NCBI RefSeq assembly: GCF_012848175.1
Contig: NZ_CP051651.1
Span: 1,612,001-1,676,000 of the forward strand
From: Xanthomonas campestris pv. badrii
Lineage (GTDB): Bacteria > Pseudomonadota > Gammaproteobacteria > Xanthomonadales > Xanthomonadaceae
Reading direction: 5' to 3'
DNA: 64,000 nt
In this document: piece by piece, positions 32,106-41,339 of the stretch
Layout of the letters: every line of letters starts with the position of its first letter
How positions within the stretch are numbered: the first letter of the stretch is position 1
The notes under the pieces: generated by a model
Databases searched by the model: none
Seen by the model: the letters and a program-made list of their open reading frames with translations, nothing else
Told to the model about the DNA's origin: nothing
Made by a program: the position numbers and the translations under genes

Positions 32106-32911
32106 GCGCCGGGTGCGGCACCGACGTGGTCGAGCACCAGTACATCGCCGCGGCCTGGGCGCTGGCCGATGCGGATCGCGCGCGCCACGTAATCGATGCC
32201 CGCTTCGCAGGCATTGAGCAGCGACAGGCCCTGGCACAGCTGTGCGGCGATCGCCGCCGACAGGCTGCAGCCGGTGCCATGCGCATCCACCTGCAGGCGC
32301 GGATGCAGGAACACGTCCTGGGTGACGCCGTCATCGAAGCGGTCGATCACGCGCGCGCCTTCGAGCAGATGGCCCCCCTTGAGCAAGACCGCCTGTGCGC
32401 CGAGGTCGAGCAGGGCTGCGGTGGCATGCTCGGCCGCATCGGCATCGTCGATGCGGCGGCCGGTCAGCAGCTCGGCTTCCGGCGTATTGGGCGTGATCAG
32501 CGTTGCCAGCGGCAGCAGGCGGCTGCGTAGCGCGTCCAGCGCGGCGTCCTCGAGCAGGCGTGCGCCACTGGTGGACACCATCACCGGGTCCAGCACCACG
32601 AACGGCGGGCGATGCGCCTGGAGCAGGTCGGCCACGCAATGGATGACCTCGGCGTTGGCCAGCATGCCCAGCTTGACCGCCTGGATCTGGAAATCGTCGA
32701 AACAGGCCTGCACCTGCGCCTGCAGGAAGGCGACCGGCGGAATGTGCACCGCAGTCACTGCGCGGGTGTGTTGCGCGGTCAGCGCCGTGATGGCAGACAG
32801 GCCATGCACGCGATGCGCGGCGAAGGTCTTCAGATCGGCCTGGATACCGGCACCACCGCCGGAATCGGAGCCTGCGATGGTCAATGCGGACAGCGTGCTG
32901 GGCGTGGTCAT
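32102..32911 (-). CDS. thiD: Hydroxymethylpyrimidine (phosphate) kinase
   Basis: Phosphorylates HMP and HMP-phosphate in thiamine synthesis. [22 protein letters not shown] at the N-terminus is the family signature. [19 protein letters not shown] and [14 protein letters not shown] (with the conserved Cys/Gly anion hole) follow. The length is 269 residues. MTTPSTL is chosen as start; an ATG five codons upstream is possible. No TPP riboswitch is possible in the 36-base gap from the upstream gene. The other thi genes are not in this window. Confidence 0.95.
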   Translation of the reverse strand: MTTPSTLSALTIAGSDSGGGAGIQADLKTFAAHRVHGLSAITALTAQHTRAVTAVHIPPVAFLQAQVQACFDDFQIQAVKLGMLANAEVIHCVADLLQAHRPPFVVLDPVMVSTSGARLLEDAALDALRSRLLPLATLITPNTPEAELLTGRRIDDADAAEHATAALLDLGAQAVLLKGGHLLEGARVIDRFDDGVTQDVFLHPRLQVDAHGTGCSLSAAIAAQLCQGLSLLNACEAGIDYVARAIRIGQRPGRGDVLVLDHVGAAPGA

Positions 32912-32947
32912 GCGCCGATTCTGCACTCCTATCCGGAGATGTGCGCA

Positions 32948-33619
32948 TCATCCTGTGCGCCAGCGACGCCATTGCAGGTAGCCGATATAGCCGGCACCGG
33001 TCAGGCCAGTGAGGCCGGCCGGCAGGTAGAGCGTGTCGTACCGCCAGCGCTGGAACAGCACAGTGCCGAGGATGCTGCCGCCGAGAAAGCCGCCGATGAT
33101 CAACCCGCTCAGCGTCAGTCGCCGCACTTGCAGCGGGCGCCTGCGCAGCAGGTGCCCCAGGCCGATGCCCAGATCGGTGAACATGCCGCTCAAATGCGTG
33201 GTGCGGACCGCTGCGCCGCTGAAGGTGGTCGCCATCGCATTCTGCAGACCGCAGGCGCCTGCAGCGCACAGTACGCCGCCGACATGATGCAGCTTGAACA
33301 GCGCAATGGCGGCCAGCAACAGCAATGCCTCGATCAGCAGTGCCGCGCCGTAGCGCTGTCCAAGCCTCAAGGCATCGTCCTGGATGATCAGGCCGCTGAG
33401 CATGGCGCCTACGCAGAAGGCGATCAGGATGCCCCAGAGAAAGCCGGTGTCAGGCGCGCTGCCTCGCGCCAGGGCCACGCCGAGCAGGCTGGTGGTGCCG
33501 GTGAGGTGGCTGACCACCTGATGCTCCGAACCCAGGTAGCCGACCACATTGACCATGCCGGCCACGCCTGACAACGCCACCGCGCAGATCCAGACCCAGC
33601 GCGGCAGCAGCAGGCCCAT
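32948..33619 (-). CDS. DUF1275 (YoaK-type) membrane protein
   Basis: A 223-residue protein with about six membrane segments and the family start [66 protein letters not shown] is the most conserved stretch. The function of DUF1275 proteins is not established; they are predicted permeases. The gene lies six bases after the upstream lipoprotein gene and 36 bases before thiD, in a run of minus-strand genes starting at the PhoH gene. Confidence 0.9.
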   Translation of the reverse strand: MGLLLPRWVWICAVALSGVAGMVNVVGYLGSEHQVVSHLTGTTSLLGVALARGSAPDTGFLWGILIAFCVGAMLSGLIIQDDALRLGQRYGAALLIEALLLLAAIALFKLHHVGGVLCAAGACGLQNAMATTFSGAAVRTTHLSGMFTDLGIGLGHLLRRRPLQVRRLTLSGLIIGGFLGGSILGTVLFQRWRYDTLYLPAGLTGLTGAGYIGYLQWRRWRTG

Positions 33620-33625
33620 CGCGCC

Positions 33626-34108
33626 TCAGAGGCTGGCGTTGATGGCGATTTCCGAAAACGCCCCGGTCTGCGGGTCGTACAGCGCGCCCCAGAACGCGCT
33701 GCCACCGTCGCAGACCCGGATCGCCTCCCGGGCCGGCTTGACCGGCGGATCATCGGGCAGCTTGAAGGCGTTGATGTAGATCAACTGCTGGCCCTGGATC
33801 ACCACCCCCACGTACTGGCGGTCGTACTCGCGCGGTTCGGCAATGGTCGGGGTCAGCGCATCCTGGCGCGACTCCAGCAGTTCGATCTGCTGCTGGCTGG
33901 GCGCCCAGTAGCCGCTGATGCGTCCGGGCTGGCGGGCGGGGCTGTCGCGCGAGCAGGTGTCCAGCACCTGCTCGGCGATGCTCTGGCGGCTGATGATCCA
34001 GGACTGCCCGCTCTTGAGGTTGGTCGGCACCGTCGATGGTGCCTGGGTGGTCGCGCAGCCTGCCAGCGCGAGCACTGCAAGGACAGTGGCGCCGCGCAGG
34101 GTGCGCAT
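33626..34108 (-). CDS. Small putative lipoprotein
   Basis: A 160-residue protein with a signal peptide ending in a lipobox (LALAGCA), so probably an outer-membrane lipoprotein facing the periplasm. I do not recognise a named domain. Two cysteines (CSRDSPARQ and VCDGGS) may pair. The start MRTLRGATV overlaps the stop of the PIN-PhoH gene by one base, a tight coupling. Two of the next genes on this strand are a membrane protein and thiD, which gives no hint of role. Confidence 0.8.
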   Translation of the reverse strand: MRTLRGATVLAVLALAGCATTQAPSTVPTNLKSGQSWIISRQSIAEQVLDTCSRDSPARQPGRISGYWAPSQQQIELLESRQDALTPTIAEPREYDRQYVGVVIQGQQLIYINAFKLPDDPPVKPAREAIRVCDGGSAFWGALYDPQTGAFSEIAINASL

Positions 34109-35505
34109 CACAGCACCTCCGAAGCGAAGTCGGCCAGACGCGAGCGTTCGCCACGGCGCAGCGTGATGTGTGCGCTGTGCGGCCAGGCCTTGAAGCGGTC
34201 CACCGCGTAGGTCAGGCCGGAGGTGGTCTCGGTGAGGTAGGGCGTGTCGATCTGCTCGACGTTGCCCAGGCACACGATCTTGGTGCCGGGGCCGGCGCGG
34301 GTGATCAGCGTCTTCATCTGCTTCGGGGTGAGGTTCTGCGCCTCGTCCAGGATCAGATAGCGCGACAGGAAGGTGCGCCCGCGCATGAAGTTCATCGAGC
34401 GGATCTTGATGCGACTGGCAAGCAGGTCGTTGGTGGCCGCGCGGCCCCACGAGCCGCCTTCCTGGTTGTGGGTGAGCACTTCCAGGTTGTCGGTCAGCGC
34501 GCCCATCCACGGGGTCATCTTTTCTTCTTCGGTGCCGGGCAAAAAGCCGATGTCCTCGCCCACGCTGACGGTGGCGCGGGTCATGATGATTTCGCGGTAG
34601 CGCTGCTGGTCCATGGTCTGGGCCAGGCCGGCAGCCAGCGCCAGCAAGGTCTTGCCGGTGCCGGCGGTGCCCAGCAACGTGACGAAATCGATCTCCGGAT
34701 CCATCAGCGCATTGAGCGCGAAATTCTGCTCGCGGTTGCGCGCGGCGATGCCCCACACCGCGTGCTGGGTGTGGCGGAAGTCGTCGACCAGGCACAGCGT
34801 GGCCTTGCCGCCGCCGACCCGCGCCACCCGCAGTTCCACCTCGTCGTCGCCGGGCAGGTACAGGTACTGATTGGGATACCAGTCCTCGTCCTCGGCCAGC
34901 ACGATCTCGTAATGGGTGCGACCGCGCTCGTTCCAGCTGCGCAGGTCTTGGTTGTGCTTCTGCCAGAAATCTTCCGGCAGTTCGATCGCACCGGTGAACA
35001 GCAGGCTGAAATCGTCCAGCGCACGGTCGTTCTGGTAGTCCTCGGCGACCAGGCCGCTGATATAGGCCTTGATGCGCAGGTTGATGTCCTTGGACACCAG
35101 GATGACCGGCACATCCGGATTTTCTTCGCGCAGCGCCAGCACCGAGGCCAGGATCTTGTTGTCCGGGAGCATCGCGCCGAAGGTGCGGCCCGGATCGATC
35201 GGCTTGATCTGGAAAAACAGCCGGCCGATCGCGGCCTGGCCCTTGAGCTGGATGCCCTGCGGATGGCTCAGCAGGATGCCGGCCTGGATCTGCTCGGCGT
35301 TGGTGTTTTCCAGCAATTCGTCCAGGAAGCGGCTGACCTGGCGCGCGTTGCGGCTGACTTCGGAGGTGCCCTTCTTGGCGTTGTCCAGCTCCTCGATCAC
35401 CTGCATCGGCAGGAACACATCGTGTTCCTCGAACTTGAACAGCGCGGTGGGATCGTGCATCAGCACGTTGGTGTCCAGCACGTAGATGCGCTTGCCTCGG
35501 GTCAT
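34108..35505 (-). CDS. PIN-PhoH fusion ATPase (PhoH2 type)
   Basis: A 465-residue protein with two domains. The N-terminal PIN nuclease domain begins KRIYVLDTNVLMHDPTALFKF and has the acidic residues of the active site. The C-terminal PhoH domain has Walker [40 protein letters not shown] as Walker B and sensor region, and CLGNVEQID. Relatives (PhoH2) unwind and cut RNA in an ATP-dependent way. It heads a minus-strand gene run, 82 bases downstream of bcp. Confidence 0.93.
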   Translation of the reverse strand: MTRGKRIYVLDTNVLMHDPTALFKFEEHDVFLPMQVIEELDNAKKGTSEVSRNARQVSRFLDELLENTNAEQIQAGILLSHPQGIQLKGQAAIGRLFFQIKPIDPGRTFGAMLPDNKILASVLALREENPDVPVILVSKDINLRIKAYISGLVAEDYQNDRALDDFSLLFTGAIELPEDFWQKHNQDLRSWNERGRTHYEIVLAEDEDWYPNQYLYLPGDDEVELRVARVGGGKATLCLVDDFRHTQHAVWGIAARNREQNFALNALMDPEIDFVTLLGTAGTGKTLLALAAGLAQTMDQQRYREIIMTRATVSVGEDIGFLPGTEEEKMTPWMGALTDNLEVLTHNQEGGSWGRAATNDLLASRIKIRSMNFMRGRTFLSRYLILDEAQNLTPKQMKTLITRAGPGTKIVCLGNVEQIDTPYLTETTSGLTYAVDRFKAWPHSAHITLRRGERSRLADFASEVL

Positions 35506-35587
35506 TGGGTCTTCCAGGTGATGGAGCAGGGGCGAGCCATCACGCCTGCCGGGGCAGGGTGATGGAGGACGCGGGAAGCGAGGGGTG

Positions 35588-36070
35588 TCACTGCTTGGCG
35601 TGCGCCTTCAACGCGGCCAGCACGGCGTCGGCATGGCCGGCCACCTTGACCTTGCGCCATTGCTGCACGATGCGCCCCTCGGGCGAGAGCAGGAAGGTGC
35701 TGCGCTCGATGCCGAGCACCTGCTTGCCGTACATGTTCTTTTCCTTGATCACGTCGAAGGCGCGGCACAGGGCCTCGTCGCCATCGCTGACCAGCGGAAA
35801 GGCAAATCCCTGCTTGGCGCAGAAGGTGTCGTGCGACTTCACCGAGTCGCGCGAGACGCCCAGCACGGCGGCGCCGGCCTTCTTGAACTGTGGCAGCAAT
35901 GCGTTGAAGTCCAGGCCTTCGGTGGTGCAGCCGGGAGTGCTGTCCTTGGGATAGAAGTAGATCACCAGCCACTTGCCGGCGTGGTCGCGCAGGCTGGTCT
36001 GGGTGCCGCCGGACAAGGCCAGCGGCAGGTCGAGGGTTGCGGCAGGAAGTTCGGTTGCAGCGTCGGTCAT
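35588..36070 (-). CDS. bcp: PrxQ/BCP-type thiol peroxidase
   Basis: Reduces hydrogen peroxide and organic peroxides using thioredoxin. The 160 residues contain FYPKDSTPGCTTEG with peroxidatic Cys48. The usual resolving cysteine five residues later is absent. Cys84 in HDTFCAKQG is spaced 36 residues from Cys48, the atypical pair reported for Xanthomonas and Xylella PrxQ (recalled knowledge). The order bcp-gcvR-dapA is conserved from E. coli, here with an RraB-like gene in between. Confidence 0.95.
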   Translation of the reverse strand: MTDAATELPAATLDLPLALSGGTQTSLRDHAGKWLVIYFYPKDSTPGCTTEGLDFNALLPQFKKAGAAVLGVSRDSVKSHDTFCAKQGFAFPLVSDGDEALCRAFDVIKEKNMYGKQVLGIERSTFLLSPEGRIVQQWRKVKVAGHADAVLAALKAHAKQ

Positions 36071-36109
36071 CGTTGCTCGGCCTGAAGGGGAGAGGCGGTC
36101 GGCGGCCGA

Positions 36110-36460
36110 TCAGGCCGGTCCGACGTCCATCCCATCATAAGCAGCCACATGGAAGCGTTTGGCAAGTGCGTCGAACTGCGCATTGCGCTGATTCAGCGAC
36201 TCCAGCGTGTGATGCTCGCGCTTGTCCACGTGCAGGAAATACGACTCCTCATCGTCGCCGTCGTCTTCGTCGCGTTCGCCGAGGAAGATGTCGATGACGC
36301 GATAGCCGTCCTGGGTCAGTTGCTCGGCGAGCTTCTGCAGTGGCTCCTGCGCAGGATCGGCGAAGAAATATTCCCAGCGCAGCGGGCCGTCCAGATTCCA
36401 GTCGGTCTCGGAGCGGATGTGGTCGAACATCTGTTTCAGCGCGGACATGGCGATGGCCAT
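36110..36460 (-). CDS. RraB-family regulator of RNase E (putative)
   Basis: A 116-residue acidic protein resembling RraB. The N-terminal helix leads to [20 protein letters not shown]. It then has [42 protein letters not shown], close to the family pattern of a YFLHVE-type strand followed by HTPESL. RraB binds RNase E and changes its activity. The similarity is clear but partial, so the RNase E role is inferred. The gene is 14 bases after gcvR and 39 before bcp. Confidence 0.75.
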   Translation of the reverse strand: MAIAMSALKQMFDHIRSETDWNLDGPLRWEYFFADPAQEPLQKLAEQLTQDGYRVIDIFLGERDEDDGDDEESYFLHVDKREHHTLESLNQRNAQFDALAKRFHVAAYDGMDVGPA

Positions 36461-36474
36461 GGCGAACTCCTGCC

Positions 36475-37050
36475 TCAGAACTTCATCGGGTCCATGATCG
36501 CGTCGAGATTGAGGTGATCACAGAATTCCAGGAAATCATCGCGCAAGGCGGCGATGTGCATGTTGGCCGGCACGCCGATGGTCACCTGCGCCGAGAACAT
36601 CTCCGCGCCGGTCTGCATCGCGCGGTAGCGGGTGCTCTGCAGGTTTTCGATGGTGATGCCCTGGCGGTCGAAGAAGTCGGCCAGCTGGAACAGGATGCCG
36701 GGCTTGTCGGCGGCGATGACCTCGACGATGTACGGCAGCAGGTTGGACTGCGCCTGCTTGGGGCCGGTGCGGTACCACACCAGCTTCAGGCCTTCTTCGC
36801 GTTCGAGGCGGGTCAGCATGGCTTCGAGCTTGGCGACCGAATCCCAGGAGCCGGTGGCCAGTGCGGTGACCGAGACGTCGCGCCCCACCGTGGCCAGGCG
36901 GGCGTCCACGAGATTGCAGCCGCTGTCGGCGATGCGGCGGGTGACGGGCAACAGGGGGGACTCCGGATGCGTCGTGTAGGCGTTGATCAGGAGGTGGTTT
37001 TCGGTCGGCGAAGGCCGGGGAGTCGAGTCGGTCAAAGGGGCTTCCGGCAT
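36475..37050 (-). CDS. gcvR: GcvR-like ACT-domain regulator
   Basis: In E. coli GcvR binds GcvA and glycine to repress the glycine-cleavage operon. The 191-residue protein has two ACT domains: [30 protein letters not shown] and [34 protein letters not shown]. The start MPEAPLTDS is chosen for good ACT-domain length; the frame is open 17 codons further upstream. It is divergent from dapA, with 144 bases between starts, as in E. coli, which supports the name. Confidence 0.9.
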   Translation of the reverse strand: MPEAPLTDSTPRPSPTENHLLINAYTTHPESPLLPVTRRIADSGCNLVDARLATVGRDVSVTALATGSWDSVAKLEAMLTRLEREEGLKLVWYRTGPKQAQSNLLPYIVEVIAADKPGILFQLADFFDRQGITIENLQSTRYRAMQTGAEMFSAQVTIGVPANMHIAALRDDFLEFCDHLNLDAIMDPMKF

Positions 37051-37194
37051 TGCATCAGGCTGAATGGCCGCCCGGGCAGGCGCCCTGGCGGTGACCAGCA
37101 TACTTGCCCGTGCTTTCGCGCCGCAAGTAACATGCAGGTGGTCTCAACCCGCGCCCGCGCGGGCCTCCCCACGTCACGTAAGAGCAGCAGAATC

Positions 37195-38103
37195 TTGTCC
37201 CTTTCCGGCATCATCACCGCGCTGGCGACCCCCTTCGGTCCCGACGGCGCACTCGACCTGGATGCCTGGCGGCGGCTGCTGGAGCAGCAGCTGCATGGCG
37301 GTGTGCAGGGAATCGTGGTCGCCGGCTCCACCGGCGAAGCCGCCGCCCTGAGCGACGACGAATACGACACGTTGCTGCGCGCAGCGGTGGCCCAGGTGGC
37401 CGGCCGCGTGCCGGTGCTGGCCGGTACCGGCCTGTCCGGTACCGCCAAGACCATCGCGCAGACGCGCCGGGCCGCGGCGCTGGGCGCGCAGTACGCGCTG
37501 GTGGTGACACCGCCGTACGTGCGCCCGACCCAGGCCGGGTTGAAAGCGCATTTCGAGGCGGTCGCCGATCAGGGCGGGCTGCCGGTGGTGCTGTACAACG
37601 TGCCCGGCCGTACCGGCTGCGACCTGCTGCCGGAGACGGTGGCCGAGCTGGTCGATCACCCCAACATCGTCGGCATCAAGGAAGCACGCAGCGAGTCCGA
37701 GCGGGTGGCCGCGCTCCTCGCACTGCGCAGCGACAGTTTCGTGGTGCTCAGTGGAGACGACGGCAGCGCCGCAGAGTCGATGTTGTCCGGCGCTGCCGGG
37801 CTGATTTCGGTGGCCTCCAATGCCTTGCCGTCCGCGTATCGGCGCCTGTGCGAGCTGGCGCGCAACGGCCAGCGCGAAGCGGCCCTGGCCTGGGACGCGC
37901 GACTGAGCGAGTACCACAGCTTCTGCGGGATCGAATCCAATCCCATCCCGGTCAAGGCGCTGTTGCAGCGCGCCGGGATCGGGCACGGCCTGCGCCTGCC
38001 GCTGCTGCCACTTTCTGCGGCGCACCAGCCCGCCGCCGACCGCCTTGCCGCCGACGCCGTTGCGTTGGAAGCGCTTTCCAGCCGCGAAATGCTCGCGGCC
38101 TGA
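37195..38103 (+). CDS. dapA: DapA, 4-hydroxy-tetrahydrodipicolinate synthase
   Basis: First committed step of lysine and diaminopimelate synthesis. The (beta/alpha)8 barrel has [16 protein letters not shown], Tyr134 in [12 protein letters not shown] and the Schiff-base Lys162 in VGIKEARS. Those two numbers are one higher than in E. coli when TTG 37195 is used as start. That start gives [14 protein letters not shown] and a 302-residue protein. An in-frame ATG at 37132 would add 21 residues of unconserved Arg-rich sequence. Confidence 0.94.
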   Translation: MSLSGIITALATPFGPDGALDLDAWRRLLEQQLHGGVQGIVVAGSTGEAAALSDDEYDTLLRAAVAQVAGRVPVLAGTGLSGTAKTIAQTRRAAALGAQYALVVTPPYVRPTQAGLKAHFEAVADQGGLPVVLYNVPGRTGCDLLPETVAELVDHPNIVGIKEARSESERVAALLALRSDSFVVLSGDDGSAAESMLSGAAGLISVASNALPSAYRRLCELARNGQREAALAWDARLSEYHSFCGIESNPIPVKALLQRAGIGHGLRLPLLPLSAAHQPAADRLAADAVALEALSSREMLAA

Positions 38104-38119
38104 CCCAGGAGATTTATCG

Positions 38120-38638
38120 ATGCGTCATTCCGTTTCCCCCGTCCGCGTGCTGTCGCTCGCGTTGCTGGCGACCGCCACTGTCGCTGCCACGAGCGGTTGC
38201 AGCTGGTTCCATAAGGGCGCGCGCGGCGACTATGCGCTGGCGCCGGAAGCCCGTCCGCTGGAAGTGCCGCCGGACCTGAACCTGCCCGACACCTCCGGTG
38301 CGATGAAGGTACCGACCCTGGCCTCCACCACGCAGCAGAACACCAACACGCCGCCGTCGGCGAGCGCCAACAGCGGTTTCACCGTGCCGGGCGAGCGCGA
38401 CGAGGTATTCGCCAAGGTGGGCGCGGCACTGGCCGATATTCCGGGCCTGACCATCGCCAGCAAGGCGCAGATGCTGGGCTCCTACGACGTCAGCTACGAG
38501 GGTTCCAGCTTCCTGGTGCGCGTGGTCAAGGTCGAGGCGGGCAGCTATGTGTCGGCGGTGGATCCGCGCGGCATGCCGGCCACGGCGGCAGCGCCGGTGG
38601 CGGTGATCTCCTCGCTGAAGAGCAAGCTCGGCGGCTGA
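38120..38638 (+). CDS. BamC-like outer-membrane lipoprotein
   Basis: A 172-residue lipoprotein with a signal peptide and lipobox ATSGC. The unstructured segment ALAPEARPLEVPPDLNLPD is the pattern that, in E. coli BamC, lies against BamD. The rest carries a single helix-grip-like domain (FTVPGERDEVFAKVGAALADIPGLTI to VISSLKSKLGG) instead of the two in E. coli BamC, which is about twice as long. Position right after dapA matches E. coli bamC. Assignment to the Bam complex is therefore by position plus N-terminal motif. Confidence 0.75.
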   Translation: MRHSVSPVRVLSLALLATATVAATSGCSWFHKGARGDYALAPEARPLEVPPDLNLPDTSGAMKVPTLASTTQQNTNTPPSASANSGFTVPGERDEVFAKVGAALADIPGLTIASKAQMLGSYDVSYEGSSFLVRVVKVEAGSYVSAVDPRGMPATAAAPVAVISSLKSKLGG

Positions 38639-38665
38639 GTGGTTACAGCACGGCCGGACAGCAAA

Positions 38666-38694
38666 ACGGGCGCTTCAGGCGCCCGTTCTGTTTT
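38666..38694. terminator. Bidirectional terminator between bamC-like gene and fdxA
   Basis: ACGGGCGC and GCGCCCGT form a perfect 8-bp stem with loop TTCAG. On the plus side it is followed by TCTGTTTT, and on the minus side by GTTTTGC. It separates two convergent genes. Confidence 0.88.
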
Positions 38695-38745
38695 GCAGTG
38701 CTTGCGGTGGGGGGCTGGCGGAGTGCGCGCTCGCCGACGGCGGCC

Positions 38746-39069
38746 TCAGCGCTGCAGCAGCGGCAGCTTGTTCGGCTTGCCATCCCATTCGGCGGCATCG
38801 GGCAGCGGTTCCTGCCGCACGGTTAGCACCGGCCAGGCCTTGGCAAGCTCGGCATTGAGCGCAACGAAGCCTTCCTGGCCAGCCGGTACGTCGTCTTCCG
38901 GATAGATCGCGTTGGCCGGGCATTCCGGCTCGCACAGGGTGCAGTCGATGCACTCGTCCGGGTCGATGACCAGAAAGTTCGGGCCGACGTGGAAGCAATC
39001 CACCGGGCAGACCTCGACGCAGTCGGTGTATTTGCACTTGATGCAGTTTTCGGTGACAACAAAAGGCAT
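38746..39069 (-). CDS. fdxA: FdxA, seven-iron ferredoxin
   Basis: A 107-residue electron carrier with one [3Fe-4S] and one [4Fe-4S] cluster. The cysteine pattern is visible in [18 protein letters not shown] and [16 protein letters not shown]. The C-terminal extension with [15 protein letters not shown] is shared by proteobacterial FdxA. Its redox partner is unknown. It is monocistronic: a terminator lies on its 3' side, and its upstream side is a repeat-rich gap. Confidence 0.96.
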   Translation of the reverse strand: MPFVVTENCIKCKYTDCVEVCPVDCFHVGPNFLVIDPDECIDCTLCEPECPANAIYPEDDVPAGQEGFVALNAELAKAWPVLTVRQEPLPDAAEWDGKPNKLPLLQR

Positions 39070-39552
39070 GGCGGAATCCGGCGTTTAGCCTGTCAATTCT
39101 AAAGCAGTCGGGGGACGGCTGTGGAGTTGGTGATCTTTGGGAGTGGCACGCGATTTTTCGGTGCGGCAGCTGCGTACCGTCCTGCGCAGGTGGTGCCTGT
39201 CGGTTGGTGAGGTTGGCTGGCGGCGGTGTGCGCCTTGAGCGGTATTGGGTGAGTTCGTCGAGTTGGCTGTCTGCCGCCGTACCCTCGCCCCAACCCCCGC
39301 TCTGCGCCCCGGCCCGCGCCCGCGGCGCTGGCGCTCCAAGGCACACGCGCCAGTGGCGCGTAAGCCGTGCCTTCTCGCCCCGCAGGGAGAGGGGCCTTTA
39401 TTCCTTCTCCCATCGGGAGAAGGTGGCGCGCTAGCGCCGGATGAGGGTACGGGCGAAGCCTCGTGCAGCTGGAAAACACGGTGGCTACCTCCGTACCCTC
39501 ACCCCAACCCCTCTCCCGTAGGAGAGGGGCTTCTTGTTCCTGGTTTTTTCGG
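39070..39552. other. Repeat-rich gap between dgoK and fdxA
   Basis: No gene is supported in these 483 bases. The left 200 bases are unremarkable and should carry the fdxA promoter. The right 260 bases hold repeat elements described separately. Confidence 0.7.
39280..39529. repeat. Two copies of a CGTACCCTCACCCCAACCCC-type extragenic repeat
   Basis: A degenerate long copy runs from GTACCCTCGCCCCAACCCC (39280) to the inverted end GATGAGGGTACGGG (39440-39453). It contains a perfect 9-bp hairpin CCTTCTCCC-ATC-GGGAGAAGG (39403-39423). A short copy (39492-39529) reads CGTACCCTCACCCCAACCCC, with a perfect 9-bp hairpin CCCCTCTCC-CGTA-GGAGAGGGG. Such elements are abundant in Xanthomonas-type genomes (family knowledge). 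Confidence 0.8.
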
Positions 39553-40431
39553 TCAGACCAGTCCGCGCTGCCTGGCCAGCGCGAACAACCCTGCCGCTGC
39601 CAGGTCTTCCGGATGCAGCTGGCTTTGGACGCCCAGATGCTGCAGCGCCAGCGCGTAGCGCTGCGCCAGCGCGGGGCTACCGACCAGGTGCACGGTGGCG
39701 TGCGTGCCGCGGTGCTCGCGCAGTTCGTGGCCGATCAACAGGCCGGACAGGTACGAGGGCAGGGCCTGTGCGCTGAGGCGATCGAACAAGCCCAGCGTGC
39801 GGGTGCCGAACAGGTGATGGCTCAGCCCGCCCGGTTCGGCGCTGCGCTCGATGCCAAGCAGGAACGCGGGCGCGTCGAGCTCGGCGTGGGCGTCGGGGAT
39901 CAGCTTGCCGAGAATGCTGTGCTGGCAGAGCACTGCATACAGTTCGCCGGTCATGACGGTGGCGAAGTCGGTCAGCTGGCCGTTGGCGAGTGTGGCCCAT
40001 TTGCTGTGCGTGCCCGGCAGGCAGGCCACGTGGTCGCCCTGGCCCAGGCTGGCGAGCAGGCCGGCCAGCTGTGTCTCCTCGCCGCGCATCACGTCGGGCA
40101 CGCCGGTCCGCTCGCCGGTGCTGACGCCGGGCACGAACCACAGTGTGCGGCCGGGCAGCAGGTCGTCGTAGCGGCGCATGGCCGCTGCCAGGGCCGCAGT
40201 GTCGGCCGGGCAGGGCAGGTAGGCCTGTTCGACCCAGCCATTGCGGCTGCCGATCATGCCCGACAGCAGGACCGGGCCCTCCCAGTCAGCGATCAATGCG
40301 CTCAGCACGTCGGCGAAGCGTCCCTGGCAGGCGAGGATGCCGTCGTTGCCGCGGCGTTGCTCCAGCACGGTGCCGGTCGCGTCGAGCAGGTAGGCGCGCA
40401 GGCTGCTGGTCCCCCAGTCGATGGCGATCAT
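39553..40431 (-). CDS. dgoK: 2-dehydro-3-deoxygalactonokinase
   Basis: Phosphorylates 2-keto-3-deoxygalactonate in D-galactonate catabolism. The 292-residue protein begins [17 protein letters not shown], the ATP phosphate-1 loop of the DgoK family. VACLPGTHSKWA, with the conserved GTHSKW, and LVGSPALAQRYALAL follow. Its start overlaps the stop of the lactonase gene by four bases, so it is the last gene of a four-gene operon. The family is narrow and the operon partners agree, so the substrate is fairly sure. Confidence 0.93.
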   Translation of the reverse strand: MIAIDWGTSSLRAYLLDATGTVLEQRRGNDGILACQGRFADVLSALIADWEGPVLLSGMIGSRNGWVEQAYLPCPADTAALAAAMRRYDDLLPGRTLWFVPGVSTGERTGVPDVMRGEETQLAGLLASLGQGDHVACLPGTHSKWATLANGQLTDFATVMTGELYAVLCQHSILGKLIPDAHAELDAPAFLLGIERSAEPGGLSHHLFGTRTLGLFDRLSAQALPSYLSGLLIGHELREHRGTHATVHLVGSPALAQRYALALQHLGVQSQLHPEDLAAAGLFALARQRGLV

Positions 40432-41339
40432 GCGCTGGCCACCCGGCTTTCGGGCAGGCCGGCGATGGCGAGGTCGCACACGAACAGGCTGCCGGCTTCG
40501 GGCATGCGCGCGAGTTCTTCGGCGCTATGGTCCAGGCGCGAGGAGATCACATGCAGGCGATCCAGCGCCGCGCCGCCGAACGCGCTGCAGGTGGGGTGCT
40601 TGATCGGCAATTGCACGATGCGCTCCACGCTGCCGTCGGGGCGGTAACGCACCACGCGGCAGGCGCGCCATTGCGCATTCCACAGATGGCCTTCGCTGTC
40701 GATGATCGAGCCATCCGGTTCGGCGTCGTCGCGATCCAGGGTGGTGAACACGCGCGTGTTGCTGGTCTGCGCCGTCTCCGGGTCGTAATCGCAGCACAGG
40801 ATCTGCGGGCGCACCGAATCGCAGTAATACAAGGTGCGGCCGTCGAGGCTGAAGCAGATCGAGTTGGGAATGGACACGCCCGGCAACGGCAGCGCACGCA
40901 AGCCGTGCCGCAGCGAAAACTGGTAGAACGCGCCGCGCGCAGCCTTGCTGTCGTGTTCGTCCATGGTGCCGAACACCAGGTTGCCATGCCGGTCGACGCG
41001 GCCATCGTTGCTGCGGGTGAGCGGGTTGTCCGCCTCCACATCGGCCAATTTTTCGAATGGCAGCGCGTCGGCGTCGGTGGTGTCCGGATCGACCACTCCC
41101 ACTGCCTTGGCCAATGCGACCAGCACGCGGCCATCGTCCATCAGGCCCAGGCAGCCCGGGCGATCGGGCAGTGTCCAGTAGCGCGATTGCGCCGTGGCCG
41201 GATGATGTCGCCACAGGCGCTTTTCAACGATGTCGACCCAGTACAGCGCCTGGCGCTGTTCGCACCACAGCACGCCTTCGCCGTGCGTGCAGCGGCTATC
41301 GACCGCCAAAACGGCGGTGTGCTCGGGCGTGCTCACCAT
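40428..41339 (-). CDS. SMP-30/gluconolactonase-family sugar lactonase
   Basis: A 303-residue six-bladed propeller lactonase. The divalent metal ligands of the family can be placed: Glu21 in CTHGEGVLW, Asn in [10 protein letters not shown] and Asp in PDGSIID. In this operon it most likely opens D-galactono-1,4-lactone to galactonate. Related enzymes open arabinono- or gluconolactones, so the exact substrate is inferred from context. It overlaps dgoD by seven bases and dgoK by four. Confidence 0.9.
   Translation of the reverse strand: MVSTPEHTAVLAVDSRCTHGEGVLWCEQRQALYWVDIVEKRLWRHHPATAQSRYWTLPDRPGCLGLMDDGRVLVALAKAVGVVDPDTTDADALPFEKLADVEADNPLTRSNDGRVDRHGNLVFGTMDEHDSKAARGAFYQFSLRHGLRALPLPGVSIPNSICFSLDGRTLYYCDSVRPQILCCDYDPETAQTSNTRVFTTLDRDDAEPDGSIIDSEGHLWNAQWRACRVVRYRPDGSVERIVQLPIKHPTCSAFGGAALDRLHVISSRLDHSAEELARMPEAGSLFVCDLAIAGLPESRVASA

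Noticed and set aside
32912..32947. TPP riboswitch before thiD
   Set aside because: Only 36 bases separate thiD from the upstream gene, far too short, and no THI-box sequence is seen.
37132..37194. In-frame ATG upstream of the chosen dapA start
   Set aside because: It would add 21 unconserved Arg-rich residues; TTG 37195 gives the standard N-terminus and catalytic numbering.
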